Shown: in pieces, positions 25,012-34,617 of the stretch | Layout: every line of letters begins with the position of its first letter | Position numbering within the stretch: position 1 is the first letter of the stretch | Assembly: GCA_029262315.1 (NCBI GenBank) | Contig: JAJCZP010000153.1 | Coordinates: forward strand, 1 to 50,907 | DNA: 50,907 nt | Direction: 5' to 3' | From: Deltaproteobacteria bacterium | GTDB taxonomy: Bacteria > Desulfobacterota > Binatia > UTPRO1 | The notes under the pieces: model-generated | Seen by the model: the letters and a program-made list of their open reading frames with translations, nothing else | Database searches by the model: none | What the model was told of the DNA's origin: nothing | Position numbers and translations under genes: made by a program

Positions 25012-25509
25012 TCAGGCGGCCAGGATCTGGACGGAGAGGCTGCGCTTGCGCGGACCGTCGAGCTCTACGAAGAGGATGCGCTGCCACTCGCCCAGCAGGA
25101 GAGCGCCCTCGGCAATCTGCAGCGTGACGCTGTTCCCGAGCATGATGGCTCGGAGGTGCGCGTCAGCGTTCTGACGATCGCAGTCGGAGTAGCGTGGATC
25201 GTTGTGCTTCCACTCCTCACCGCGCGGCACCAGTCGCTCGAGCATCTCCTCGATGTCTTCGAGCAAAGCCGCTTGCGGCTCGTTCACGAACACAGCCGTG
25301 GTAGTGTGCAGTGTACTCACCGTCGTGAGGCCGGAGGCGATACCGCTCGTCCGGACGAGCGTACCGATATGCTCGGTGAGGTCATGGATCTCCAGCCGCT
25401 TGCTGGTCTGTACCGTCATCGGATGCAGTGTCAGCCCACCCTGGGTGGTGTGCTCGGTTGCCCTTGTCTCTTGCCACTCGACTGCCGGTCCGTTCCCCAT
25501 TGTCCCCAT
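25012..25509 (-). CDS. YjbQ/UPF0047 family protein (second copy)
   Basis: This is a second member of the YjbQ family, diverged from the copy at 4130. Landmarks are STLHTTTAVFVNEPQAALLE, an insertion EEWKHNDPRYSDCDRQNADA absent from the first copy, and LLLGEWQRILFVELDGPRKR. I start at ATG 25509 because GGAGG lies 4 bases upstream. This adds about 30 residues before the usual family start, which would be ATG 25419 (MTVQTSKRLEIHD) with a poorer ribosome site. The cellular role is not known. Confidence 0.82.
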   Translation of the reverse strand: MGTMGNGPAVEWQETRATEHTTQGGLTLHPMTVQTSKRLEIHDLTEHIGTLVRTSGIASGLTTVSTLHTTTAVFVNEPQAALLEDIEEMLERLVPRGEEWKHNDPRYSDCDRQNADAHLRAIMLGNSVTLQIAEGALLLGEWQRILFVELDGPRKRSLSVQILAA

Positions 25510-25620
25510 AAGACCTCCCACAGCCGATGGTATGGGAAAATCCGCTCGTGGCAACGTCAGCGAGCCGGGCGTTGTCGAGCTCTAGGATCGAGCGGGCACC
25601 GGAGATGACGATGGCGTCCG

Positions 25621-26550
25621 TCAGGACGACCCCCGCCACGCACTGCGCGCCCACGCCGCGAGCAGGCAAGCCACTTTCTCCACGCGGGTCACCCGGAGTC
25701 GCGGCCCGAAGACCGCCTCGGGGCGACGTCGGATGCGGGCCAGCAACCGTTGATACACTAATCGCATGCCCTCCGCGGGCGCCAGCGCGCGTCGATCGGC
25801 CGGCACGATACCGACGCGCGCTTCGCGAAAGAGCTGAGCGGCGCGCTCACACTCGAACGCCATGAGCGCGGCAAAGGCCTCGTTCGCGACGTGGGTCGTC
25901 AGATCCCGCTCGCCATACCCGAAACGCTGCAAATCCTCTCGGGGGAGGTAGATCCGGCCACGCTCCGCGTCCTCGGCAAGGTCCCGCAGGATATTGGTGA
26001 GTTGCAGTCCGACGCCGAGCCGCTCCGCGTACGACCGTCCTGGCGCGCTTCGACAACCGAGAATGGGCAGCGCGGCAAGCCCGACGGCGGCAGCCACGCG
26101 ATGACAGTAGCCGCGGAGCTCGTCGAACGTGTCATAGCGGCGCTGCTCGAGATCCATCGCGACCCCGGCCACGATGTCGGAGAGATGCTCACGCGACACA
26201 TCGAACCGCCGCACGGTATCGGCCAACGCCACCCCAACCGGATGCGTCGGCACACCGTCGAACACCCGCGTCAGTTCACGCCGCCACGCATCGAGTTCCG
26301 TTGCTCCCTCGCCCCCCGCCCTCGCATCGGCAGTATCATCGACGAGACGACAGAACGCGTACAGCGCCTCCAGCCCACGGCGTCGCTCCGTGGGCAACAA
26401 CCGAAACAGATGGACGAAGTTGCTGCCGCTCGCCACGCCGATGGCGGTACACGCCGCATAGGCATCGGTCAGCGACGGGCGCGGACCCTGGGACGGCCAT
26501 GCCGCGACGGTGGGCGACCCAAGGGGCGGCCTCGCGGCAAACCCCGTCAC
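25621..26550 (-). CDS. hpnD: presqualene diphosphate synthase HpnD
   Basis: This trans-isoprenyl diphosphate synthase joins two farnesyl diphosphates into presqualene diphosphate, the first step of the HpnCDE squalene route. The 309 residues have both Asp-rich motifs (LVDDTADAR and LRDLAEDAERGRIYLPREDL), and early residues SNFVHLFRLLPTERRRGLEA. GTG 26550 overlaps the hpnC stop (GTGA) and has GGAG 8 bases upstream. Together with the upstream dxr and hpnC it forms an isoprenoid-to-hopanoid unit. No HpnE or squalene-hopene cyclase gene is in this window. Confidence 0.9.
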   Translation of the reverse strand: MTGFAARPPLGSPTVAAWPSQGPRPSLTDAYAACTAIGVASGSNFVHLFRLLPTERRRGLEALYAFCRLVDDTADARAGGEGATELDAWRRELTRVFDGVPTHPVGVALADTVRRFDVSREHLSDIVAGVAMDLEQRRYDTFDELRGYCHRVAAAVGLAALPILGCRSAPGRSYAERLGVGLQLTNILRDLAEDAERGRIYLPREDLQRFGYGERDLTTHVANEAFAALMAFECERAAQLFREARVGIVPADRRALAPAEGMRLVYQRLLARIRRRPEAVFGPRLRVTRVEKVACLLAAWARSAWRGSS

Positions 26551-27440
26551 GACTGGACTCCGAGCAGACTGCGAACGACCAGCCCCGCCTTCGCCCACCG
26601 TGAGAGCGTAGGGCGCACCCTGAAAATGTCGTAGTCGATCGCGGCAAGTCGCTCGAGGATCGCAAGTCCGCCACGGGCGAACAGCTGAATCTCACGCCCC
26701 GCACGGGGCTCGACCATGTCGACGAGCGGGAGACCACGCGCGAACAGCCCTCGCGCTCGCTCACACTCGAACGCCATCAACTCTCGAAACGCCGCCGTAA
26801 CGCGACGGCCGGCGAGATCGGCTTGCGAGTACCCGAAGCGTGCGAGGTCCTCCGTGGGAATGTAGACCCGCCCTTTGGCGAGGTCCCGGTCCACGTCCTG
26901 CCAGCAGTTGGTGAGCTGGAGCGCCGTGCAGATATCGTCCGCACGCGCCTGCCGCGCGCCGTCACGATACCCAAACAGGTACAGGACGAGATGCCCAACG
27001 GGGTTCGCCGAGGACGCGCAGTACCGGCCGAGCTCATCGAAAGTCCGAAACCCCGAGAAGGCGATGTCCATCCGGAATGCGGCCAGCAGCCGCTGAAACG
27101 GCTCGATGGGGATCTCGAATTGCCGAACGGTCTCCGCCAACGCCACGAAGATGGGATCGCGGGGAACACCCGCGTAGCACGCGTCGAGTTCTCGCTCCCA
27201 GCGGTCGAGCGCCGCCGCGGCTTGGCGTCGGTCGGGCTGCTCGTCCGCGAAGTCGTCGGCCGTCCGCGCATACGCATAGATGGCGGCAATGTGGCGCCGC
27301 AGATGCCGCGGCAGGAGGCGTGAGCCGATGGTGAAGTTCTCGTAACGCGCGCGGGCGATACGCTCGCACGCCGCGAAAGCGGCATCGACCTCTGACGTGT
27401 GCGCGCGCCCCGCCGATACCGCGGTAGCCGTGTCTCGCAT
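26547..27440 (-). CDS. hpnC: hydroxysqualene synthase HpnC
   Basis: This enzyme converts presqualene diphosphate to hydroxysqualene. The roughly 297-residue protein has the distinctive HpnC opening YENFTIGSRLLPRHLRRHIA, the first Asp motif YARTADDFADE, and the second in CWQDVDRDLAKGRVYIPTED. The two adjacent squalene/phytoene-synthase-fold genes with a GTGA overlap are the usual arrangement. Start ATG 27440 lies just past the dxr stop; two in-frame GTG codons (27443 and 27449) are alternatives. Confidence 0.92.
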   Translation of the reverse strand: MRDTATAVSAGRAHTSEVDAAFAACERIARARYENFTIGSRLLPRHLRRHIAAIYAYARTADDFADEQPDRRQAAAALDRWERELDACYAGVPRDPIFVALAETVRQFEIPIEPFQRLLAAFRMDIAFSGFRTFDELGRYCASSANPVGHLVLYLFGYRDGARQARADDICTALQLTNCWQDVDRDLAKGRVYIPTEDLARFGYSQADLAGRRVTAAFRELMAFECERARGLFARGLPLVDMVEPRAGREIQLFARGGLAILERLAAIDYDIFRVRPTLSRWAKAGLVVRSLLGVQS

Positions 27441-27453
27441 CACCGCCACGCGG

Positions 27454-28659
27454 TCAGGTGGCCGTGGCTGCCTGCCGGCCTCCACCTGACGCCACCGACC
27501 ACGCCGAAGCCGCCTCGCGCGCCCAGCGATCCGCGGCCATCAGCGTCTCGAGATCGGTCGCGGGCCCCCGCGGGTGCAACGCCATGACACTCCGCACGAT
27601 CTCGGGAACGTCACGGTAGGCGACGTCCTCTGCGAGGAATCGCTCGACGGCGACCTCATTGGCGGCGTTCAGCACCGCCGGCATCGTCCCCCCGGCGCGC
27701 AACGCCTGGTACGCGAGCGCGAGACACGGGAAGCGCTCTCGATCCGGCGGCAGAAACGTGAGCGTTCCGGCGGCGGGTAGATCCAGTGACGGCAAATACG
27801 AGAGCGGGAGTCGATCGGGATACGTGAGCGCATACGCGATCGGAATCGTCATATCGGGCACGGCCATCTGAGAGATCACCGAGCCGTCAATATACTCCAC
27901 CATCGAGTGCACGATGCTCTGCGGATGAACCACGATGTCGATCTGATCCGCCGGCATGCCGAACAACCAGTGTGCCTCGATGACCTCGAGCCCCTTGTTC
28001 ATGAGAGTGGAGCAGTCGACGGTGATCTTCGAACCCATCTTCCAGGTTGGATGCTTCAGCGCGTCGGCCACGGTCACGGACGCGAGCTGAGCGACCGTAT
28101 GATGGAGGAACGGTCCCCCGGACGCGGTGAGGACGATCCGACGCACTTCAGAACGGTTGTGCCCCTGGAGTGCCTGAAAGATCGCATTGTGCTCGCTGTC
28201 GACCGGGAGGAGCGCCACACCCTGTTCACGCGCCGCCTGCGTCACGAGCTCGCCAGCGACGACCAGCACCTCTTTGTTTGCCAGCGCCACGTCCTTGCCG
28301 GCCCGTGCGGCGGCAAGCGTCGGCATCAAGCCGAGTGCACCGACGAGCGCCGAAATGACGACGGTGGCCTCCGGATGGGTTGCCACCGCGAGCGGCCCGT
28401 CGACACCAACGACCAGACGCCCGGCATAGTCGGGAACACGCTCGCGGAACTCACGTGCGGCGACCTCGTCGGCCACTGAGACCAACGCGGGACCGTGCCG
28501 CCGCACTTGCGCTGCCAATCGCTCCATGTTCCGCCCCGCCGCCAACGCCACGGCGCGAAAGCGATCAGGAAAACGCTCGAGGAGCGCCAGCGTCGACACA
28601 CCCACCGATCCGGTTGATCCCAGAATGGCAACTGCTCGGCCTCGAGGCGTATCGGTCAT
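27454..28659 (-). CDS. dxr: 1-deoxy-D-xylulose 5-phosphate reductoisomerase
   Basis: This is the second enzyme of the MEP isoprenoid pathway, converting DXP to MEP with NADPH. The 401 residues contain the NADPH site AILGSTGSVGVSTLALL, the metal/substrate motifs ALANKEVLVVAGEL, PVDSEHNAIFQAL and TASGGPFL, plus WKMGSKITVDCSTLMNKGLE and HPQSIVHSMVEYIDGS. All key residues look intact. It is the first gene of a dxr-hpnC-hpnD run that feeds isoprenoid precursors into squalene. Confidence 0.97.
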   Translation of the reverse strand: MTDTPRGRAVAILGSTGSVGVSTLALLERFPDRFRAVALAAGRNMERLAAQVRRHGPALVSVADEVAAREFRERVPDYAGRLVVGVDGPLAVATHPEATVVISALVGALGLMPTLAAARAGKDVALANKEVLVVAGELVTQAAREQGVALLPVDSEHNAIFQALQGHNRSEVRRIVLTASGGPFLHHTVAQLASVTVADALKHPTWKMGSKITVDCSTLMNKGLEVIEAHWLFGMPADQIDIVVHPQSIVHSMVEYIDGSVISQMAVPDMTIPIAYALTYPDRLPLSYLPSLDLPAAGTLTFLPPDRERFPCLALAYQALRAGGTMPAVLNAANEVAVERFLAEDVAYRDVPEIVRSVMALHPRGPATDLETLMAADRWAREAASAWSVASGGGRQAATAT

Positions 28660-28813
28660 CGGTCAGCGTCCGTCAGAGAGCCACCGCCGCGCGGATGCAA
28701 AAGCCACCGAGCACCACCAACGGGGAGCAGTCGATCCCTGTCATAGCGCAAATGGAACTGTCGGGGGAATCCAAACCCCGCGAGGCTCCCCAGCCTCACA
28801 CGACTCACCCAGG

Positions 28814-30997
28814 TCAGGGGTTTTTGGGCGCGGGCACACGTGCGCGGGCCCGGGGCGCTGGCGGCAGAAGAGGAGGCTGCCGTCGGCGCGCTCGATTGAG
28901 ATTCTCCCGAGCGAGTGGTGACTGCGGCGTCAGCTTCACCGCCGCTTCGAACGCCCGCACGGCGCCACCCCACTCCCCCACCTGCGCACGGGCGATCCCG
29001 AGCAGGCTCAAGACCGAGGCGTTTCCAGGCTCGAGCGCGGCGGCCATCGACAACGCGTGCACCGCCTCAGCCGGCCGCCCAGCGCGCAGCCGAAGCCGAC
29101 CAAGCTCCTCATGGATCCGCGGCTCGTTCGGCTGCTCGACGATGGCCCGCTCGAGGAGTGAATTCGCCTCGGAGAATCGCCCGAGGTGGCCGTACACCCA
29201 CCCGAGATTCCGGCGCACGTGCGTATTCTGCGGGTCTTTCGCGTTGGCTCGCTCGAGGACGAGACGCGCTTCCTCCCACTCACCCAGCAAGCCGAGAATG
29301 GATCCCAACGTGTTCAGCGCCGTGAGATCGTCACCTCGCACCGCACGACGAAGCACCGCCAGCGCCTCCTGCGAACGCCCTACGCTCGCGTACGCCCAGC
29401 CAAGGTTGGTGCAGACGGCACGCGCGGTGTCTGGGTCGATCCATCGCCCTTGCCCCTCGACCAGGGCCTGCGCGATCTCGAGTTGCTCGAGCGCGTCCTG
29501 CGGTCGCGCCTGCCCCAGCAGCAGCGCCCCGAAGGTGGCCCGGGCCACGGGGTCCGTCGGCGCGAGCCCGACCGTCCCACGCGCGATCACGAGGGCTTCG
29601 GCGATCCGTCCCACACGCCCATACACCCGACTCAGCGCGATGCGTACCGCGGGATCATTCGGCGAGCGCTGCCACGCCAACTCGAGCGCAAACACTTCGG
29701 CGGCCGTGACGCGCGCGGCACGCAGGTGATCTCCCTTGCGCGTATAGCTCGCGGCAAGCTCGCGGAAGACACGATCTTTGTTCGGCGCCGCCGCCAGGGC
29801 ATCACCCCAGAGCACGGTCGGATCGCGCCAGTCATGATTCCGACCAGAAGCTGTCGCGGCGAGGGTCGCGACGAGCACCGCGGCGCCAAGCAGCACGACC
29901 GTACGACGCGCGCGATGCGCCAGCCCGGCACCGGCCAACGCGGTCAGCACGGCGAATCCCGCGACACTGAGATACATGCGCCGCTCGGAGACCAGGTCGG
30001 CAAGCGGCGCGAACGTCGATGTCGGCACGAGCGCGAGAAGCGCGAAACCCAACCAGAACGCCGCGGCGCGCCGCTTTGCCGCGATCAACCACATCAGGAG
30101 CGCGACGATGAGCGTCCAGCCAAGGACCGGCAGGAATAGCGGCACCCCGATCGTCCACTCATAGTCGATGGATTGGTGGATTGGCCAGATCAGCAACTCG
30201 AAGTAGTGCCAGGTAACGCCGAGCTGCGCACGAAAGTACTCGAACGGCGAGATACCCAGATTCAACAGCGCCCCCGGTTGCATCCGCGTCACAAGGAGCC
30301 AGGCAAGGATGCCCCATGTCGCGACCGTACCGACGTGCAATGGCCAGCGGGTCGAGCGCGACACCGGTGGCGCGCTCTCACCACCGAAGGCAACGAATGC
30401 GATGCGCGGTCGGGGAAAGAGTAGGTGCGTGAACCATGCGAGCGCGAGAGGAGCGACCACCATCGTCGGACTGGTCCCCATACCAAGCGCACACGTCACA
30501 ACAGCACCGAGCCACAACAGCACCCGCCACTGGGCATACGCCTGTCCGAGTAGAGCCAGCTCGAGCATGGCCAGCAACCAGCACGCGGCCAACACCTCAC
30601 TCCGCCCGCTCACCAGCGTCACCGCCTCCGTCTGCAACGGGTGCACCAGAAAGATCATGGCGGCCCACCAGGCGACCCAGGTCGCACGCGCGAACTCGGT
30701 TCGCGAAAGCAGGAGACTCCTACGCACGATATCGTAGAGCAACAACCCGCAGGCGATATGCAACGCGAGGTTCGCCAGATGGTAGCCGAACACCGACAGG
30801 CCGCCGAGCGCGTAGTTCAGCGCGTACGTCCACTCGAGCACGGGCTGGGCCGCGCTGAAAGGCGCCGGCCAGAGTTCTCGAATCCTGAGGTTGCTCTCGA
30901 TAGCCGCGCGATCATGAAACACGAACGGCACGGTGAACGTGTTGGCGTAGACTCCGAGTGCCGCCGCTACGAGCGCCGCGATGCGAACCACGGTCAT
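28814..30997 (-). CDS. TMTC-like multispan membrane protein with TPR repeats (copy 1)
   Basis: This 727-residue membrane protein resembles the TMTC family, which in eukaryotes are O-mannosyltransferases with a GT-C-like membrane domain and lumenal TPRs. About ten hydrophobic segments fill residues 1-410. The rest is TPR repeats (for example LGWAYASVGRSQEALAVLRR) ending in an Arg/Pro-rich tail. Shared landmarks with the next gene include LVHPLQTEAVTLVSGRSEVL and SERRMYLSVAGFAVL. The first-loop acidic pair seen in copy 2 (YDD) is FHDR here, with one acid replaced by Arg. Function is inferred from family and topology only. It is coupled to copy 2 by an ATGA overlap. Confidence 0.75.
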   Translation of the reverse strand: MTVVRIAALVAAALGVYANTFTVPFVFHDRAAIESNLRIRELWPAPFSAAQPVLEWTYALNYALGGLSVFGYHLANLALHIACGLLLYDIVRRSLLLSRTEFARATWVAWWAAMIFLVHPLQTEAVTLVSGRSEVLAACWLLAMLELALLGQAYAQWRVLLWLGAVVTCALGMGTSPTMVVAPLALAWFTHLLFPRPRIAFVAFGGESAPPVSRSTRWPLHVGTVATWGILAWLLVTRMQPGALLNLGISPFEYFRAQLGVTWHYFELLIWPIHQSIDYEWTIGVPLFLPVLGWTLIVALLMWLIAAKRRAAAFWLGFALLALVPTSTFAPLADLVSERRMYLSVAGFAVLTALAGAGLAHRARRTVVLLGAAVLVATLAATASGRNHDWRDPTVLWGDALAAAPNKDRVFRELAASYTRKGDHLRAARVTAAEVFALELAWQRSPNDPAVRIALSRVYGRVGRIAEALVIARGTVGLAPTDPVARATFGALLLGQARPQDALEQLEIAQALVEGQGRWIDPDTARAVCTNLGWAYASVGRSQEALAVLRRAVRGDDLTALNTLGSILGLLGEWEEARLVLERANAKDPQNTHVRRNLGWVYGHLGRFSEANSLLERAIVEQPNEPRIHEELGRLRLRAGRPAEAVHALSMAAALEPGNASVLSLLGIARAQVGEWGGAVRAFEAAVKLTPQSPLARENLNRARRRQPPLLPPAPRARARVPAPKNP

Positions 30998-32940
30998 GGC
31001 ACGGCCCCGAGGCGCTCGCGCACAGGCGCGAGCGCCACATCGCCCGGGAACCGGGCCTCCGCTCGGGCGAGCGCCGCATGCGCAGATGCCTGGTCACCAG
31101 CCGCGGCATACGACGCGACCAACCCCGCGGCCATCCGCACATGCGCGGTCGCCACGGGCTCGTAGACGGCGATCGCACGCACGTAGTCCCGCTGCGCATG
31201 CAAGAACGTGCCGTAGTTCATCCGAATCTGTAGCGAGCCTGGCTCGGCCGCAAGCGCCGCCTCGTACGACGCACGCGCGGCGTCGACCTGGCCCGCGCGG
31301 AAAAGGGTATTGGCGAGGTTCATGTGCAGCCCAGCGCGGCCGGGCTGATAGACGAGGGCCTCGCGGGTTCGCTCGATGGCAACCGCCCAATTGCCCCGCC
31401 GACTCTCGACGGTGGCCAGGTTCATGATCGCATCGACGAAGTCGGGCTTGGCGGCGATCGCCCGCTCATAGGCGTGCGCCGCCGCATCGAGATCGCCGGC
31501 CGACACCAGCGCGTTGCCATAGTTGTGCAAGGTCGCGACATCGTCGGGCAGAATCGTCAACGAACGTTCGAAGGCCCGGCCGGCCTCCGCGTGCCGTCCG
31601 AGATCGGCGAGCACGCCCCCAAGCTCACGATGACTTCGCGCCGAGCGCGGCGCTTCACGAACCATCGCCGTAAAGAACGTCTCGGGATCGTGCCACACCG
31701 GATTCCGCGTCACGGTCCGGGCACCATACAAGCCCACGAGCACGAGGAGCGCTACGAGAAACACCGGCGAGAACCGCCGCGGGTCGCCCGTGGATGGTTC
31801 GCTGCCAGTCAGAGACGCGAGAAGCGCGGCCACCATCAGGCATGCACCCGCTGAGGGGAGATACACCAGGCGTTCCGCCATGATCGTCCCGATTGGAAAC
31901 GCGACGTTGGCGATCAAGGCGAACGTAAGGCAGAGAAAACCGAGACCGAACGCGAGCGCTGGCAGCCGCGCCCGGCTCCACCAACCAACGACGGGAACGG
32001 CAACCAGGATCGCGAGACCGGCCAGGAAGCCCACGTCGAGTGGTGACGTAATCGCACCTATCTGATCGTACGAATAGTCTGCGGCCAACTGCAATGGGGC
32101 GGCAAGACGCCAGGCATAGCGCCCGATGACCGCGATGGTCGTCAGCATCCGCGGACCGAGCGGCAGCGTAACCAGTGGATTGTCGAGAGGCTGCGGGCCG
32201 GGCGCGCCGGGCCCGATGATCGTTTGCCGCAAAGCCACGTAGACGAGAACGGCGAGGAGAAGTGCTCCATAGCGTCCCGCGTGACGCCACAGCGTCGCAC
32301 GGGGGCCCGCGGCGTCTCGGGGGTAGAGCAGGTCTGCCCAGACGAGCACGGGCAACAGCGTAACCGTATTCTCTTTCGCGAGCAGGCCGGCGAAGAAGAC
32401 GACAACTCCGCCACCATCCCACAGCACGCGACGGGAACGATCGGCGCGCAGGAAACACAACCATGCCAGGAAGAAAGCCGCTGCGGCTAACAACTCCGAC
32501 CTGCCGACGACGCTCGCGACCGCCTCCGTATGCACGGGGTGGGCGGCAAACAGGAGCGCAGCGCCGAGCGCCGCCGGGCCGCTCCCCGTCACGCTGGCGA
32601 ATACCGCAACGATGAGCACGCTCACCCCGGCATGCAGCGCGACATTGACGGCGTGATAGCCCCACGGCTCCAGATCGTGCAGCGCGTGATTCACCGCAAA
32701 GGTGGCGGTCGTGATCGGCCGCCACCCCCGACCGTGCCCAGCCCGCCACCACGATGGCGTCGTGAAGATCTGCCCGAAATCCTCGTCGATGACGACACGG
32801 TTCCGGATGATGGCGTTCGTGTCGTCGTAGATGAGCGCGCCGCCGAGACTGTTCAGGTAGAGGACCGCGGCCACGGTGGCGACTAGCGCGGCGCCAGTCC
32901 AGGTCCACGGCGGCACCGCCACCTCCCACCTCGCGCTCAT
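30994..32940 (-). CDS. TMTC-like multispan membrane protein with TPR repeats (copy 2)
   Basis: This 648-residue homologue of the downstream gene keeps the TMTC landmarks better: LIYDDTNAIIRN (the acidic first loop, D39 and D40), RPITTATFAVNHALH, AAHPVHTEAVASVVGRSELL and GLLAKENTVTLLPV. About ten membrane spans end near residue 400. Roughly six TPR units follow, for example VATLHNYGNALVSAGDLDAA. It is probably a polyprenyl-phosphate-sugar-dependent glycosyltransferase acting outside the inner membrane; the donor and acceptor are unknown. The TPR part would face the periplasm and bind the acceptor protein. Confidence 0.78.
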   Translation of the reverse strand: MSARWEVAVPPWTWTGAALVATVAAVLYLNSLGGALIYDDTNAIIRNRVVIDEDFGQIFTTPSWWRAGHGRGWRPITTATFAVNHALHDLEPWGYHAVNVALHAGVSVLIVAVFASVTGSGPAALGAALLFAAHPVHTEAVASVVGRSELLAAAAFFLAWLCFLRADRSRRVLWDGGGVVVFFAGLLAKENTVTLLPVLVWADLLYPRDAAGPRATLWRHAGRYGALLLAVLVYVALRQTIIGPGAPGPQPLDNPLVTLPLGPRMLTTIAVIGRYAWRLAAPLQLAADYSYDQIGAITSPLDVGFLAGLAILVAVPVVGWWSRARLPALAFGLGFLCLTFALIANVAFPIGTIMAERLVYLPSAGACLMVAALLASLTGSEPSTGDPRRFSPVFLVALLVLVGLYGARTVTRNPVWHDPETFFTAMVREAPRSARSHRELGGVLADLGRHAEAGRAFERSLTILPDDVATLHNYGNALVSAGDLDAAAHAYERAIAAKPDFVDAIMNLATVESRRGNWAVAIERTREALVYQPGRAGLHMNLANTLFRAGQVDAARASYEAALAAEPGSLQIRMNYGTFLHAQRDYVRAIAVYEPVATAHVRMAAGLVASYAAAGDQASAHAALARAEARFPGDVALAPVRERLGAVP

Positions 32941-32994
32941 CGACGTTCGACTAGCAGAAGGCGAAGGAGGCGCGAAGCCCCCCGCGCCGTGGGG

Positions 32995-34578
32995 CTACTC
33001 AGCGCCGCGCCGCGTCCCCCACGCCGTCAGGACGAGCGTTGCGGCAGCGGTGCGTTCGGCACGCTGCGCTCCACCCACACCCTCGCCCGTCATCTCGAAG
33101 GGCCCAAGCCCGCCGAACCAGAGATCCTGCCGAACGAGCCCAACTCCCGGCGCGTACGACGAGAGGACGCTCAGCGTGTCACCCTGCACGCACGCCACCT
33201 GCGTACACGGCGCGAAGAAGCGACCATCCGCGCGCACCGAGGCATCGAGCGCGGTAATTCGGCAGCTGCCGCCGGCGTCTTCCCATACACTGCCGGACTC
33301 GATCGGCGTCGGGAGAACGTAGATCTCAGCGCTCGACGGCCCCTCCCGACTACGCACGAGACCATCGGCACGAACCTCGAAGTGCTCCTCGCGCGCGATC
33401 AGCTCGCGCTCGGGCACACCGTCATCGTCGAACCGCCCGTCATGGCGGGCCTGGCGCGTCCGCAACACAACGCGTCCCGCGTGCTCGGAGCGCACTTGCC
33501 AGCGCTCGACAGCGGAGACGGCGCCCCCGGCAGTACGTTCCTCATACGCCCACCAGCGGCCGACCGTCAGTGGAAGGAGCCCGCCTCTGCCAGTGGCACT
33601 CGGCGCGGACACCGCCGGATCGGGCGCCCCATCCCACACGAACAGCTCAGTGTCGGGATGAAAGGCGGCCCAGGCGAACCAAAACGCATAGGTTGCGGGC
33701 ACGGGCGTGCCGCTCCCGGTGCGCACACTGGCGGTGTCGCTTGCCGCGTCGTAGCTGAGGGTCAACGCGTGCCCCGCCACTTCATCGCGGACAGGCCCTT
33801 CGAGCCGAACAAGCTCCAGGAATGGATACGCCTTGGCGACGCCATCGAGCACGACGCCGACGACCCATTCCTTGGGCGCACGGCGAGTATCCTCGTGCGT
33901 CACGGGAAACATCAGCGTCGGAACGTCCGCGTAGCCGAGATACGGGTCGCTCGCGTAGTCGCGGTGGTAACCCGTGTCGCGCGAGAGCACCGTCGTCGTT
34001 GGATGGTCGGTCCGCCACCGCGTCCACGTCGTGAGCGTCAGCGGCAGCGACCGGAGACGCGTGCCCGCCCGTGGGCCGGTGACGGCTTCCATCCGAAGCT
34101 GCGACCACAATCCATCGTCGGCGCGGTCGTACATGAGGACATTGCTCTCGAAGAGCGCCCCGGACACCCCGAACTCGAGGGTCGTCTCGCCAACGCGGCG
34201 GTCGAATGCGACCCCCGACCCACACAGCGGACAGTAGGTGATGAGAAGCGGCGTCCCGCCGACTTCGTCGTTCACGAGCTCGTGCCAATTGAGGATGCGA
34301 AGCGGATACGCGCGAGCCTCGTCCCCGAACGCCACCCCCAAAACACGATCGCCGGGTCGGAGATAGGGCGCCGCATCCGCCGCGAGCACCGCTGGCGCGA
34401 CGAGCGCCGGAATGCCGTCCTTCCCCGGGCCGCCGGACGCGATCTCTCCGACAGGAATCGTGCTCGGCTCGAGTACGAACTGCAGACGCAGGGGCCGTCC
34501 AGGGACGCCGACGATCGCCACCGCCCCAAGAAAACCGGCGATAGCCAGCAGGACCCCTAGACGTCGGCTCATCCTCAT
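32995..34578 (-). CDS. DUF3179 domain-containing exported protein
   Basis: This exported protein of unknown function has an N-terminal hydrophobic signal or anchor (LGVLLAIAGFLGAVAIVGV). The DUF3179 domain follows at about 60-310, with the hallmark LITYCPLCGSGVAFDR and VGVVLDGVAKAYPFLEL. An additional C-terminal region (about 335-527) has Trp/Tyr-rich strands and four cysteines at CRIT, APCTQVACVQGD. That part is not in the core family and may bind a ligand. The CPLCGS cysteines suggest metal or redox chemistry. It is transcribed in the same direction as the TMTC-like genes, 54 bases upstream of copy 2. Confidence 0.82.
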   Translation of the reverse strand: MRMSRRLGVLLAIAGFLGAVAIVGVPGRPLRLQFVLEPSTIPVGEIASGGPGKDGIPALVAPAVLAADAAPYLRPGDRVLGVAFGDEARAYPLRILNWHELVNDEVGGTPLLITYCPLCGSGVAFDRRVGETTLEFGVSGALFESNVLMYDRADDGLWSQLRMEAVTGPRAGTRLRSLPLTLTTWTRWRTDHPTTTVLSRDTGYHRDYASDPYLGYADVPTLMFPVTHEDTRRAPKEWVVGVVLDGVAKAYPFLELVRLEGPVRDEVAGHALTLSYDAASDTASVRTGSGTPVPATYAFWFAWAAFHPDTELFVWDGAPDPAVSAPSATGRGGLLPLTVGRWWAYEERTAGGAVSAVERWQVRSEHAGRVVLRTRQARHDGRFDDDGVPERELIAREEHFEVRADGLVRSREGPSSAEIYVLPTPIESGSVWEDAGGSCRITALDASVRADGRFFAPCTQVACVQGDTLSVLSSYAPGVGLVRQDLWFGGLGPFEMTGEGVGGAQRAERTAAATLVLTAWGTRRGAE

Positions 34579-34617
34579 ACTGAGAGAATATGCCCGAGGA
34601 CGGCGGCGGTTACGGGA

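Noticed and set aside
25382-25669. 95-codon minus-strand frame between hpnD and the second YjbQ gene
   Set aside because: It overlaps the YjbQ start region and its ribosome site, and has no recognisable domain. A short stretch reads smoothly but not enough to call a gene.
28660-28813. Search for a terminator or promoter between dxr and TMTC copy 1
   Set aside because: No stem with a T tract and no convincing -35/-10 pair could be found in these 154 bases.
32989-34560. 523-codon plus-strand open frame opposite the DUF3179 gene
   Set aside because: Its composition is Arg/Pro/His-rich without any domain, and the minus strand carries a recognised family with a signal anchor.
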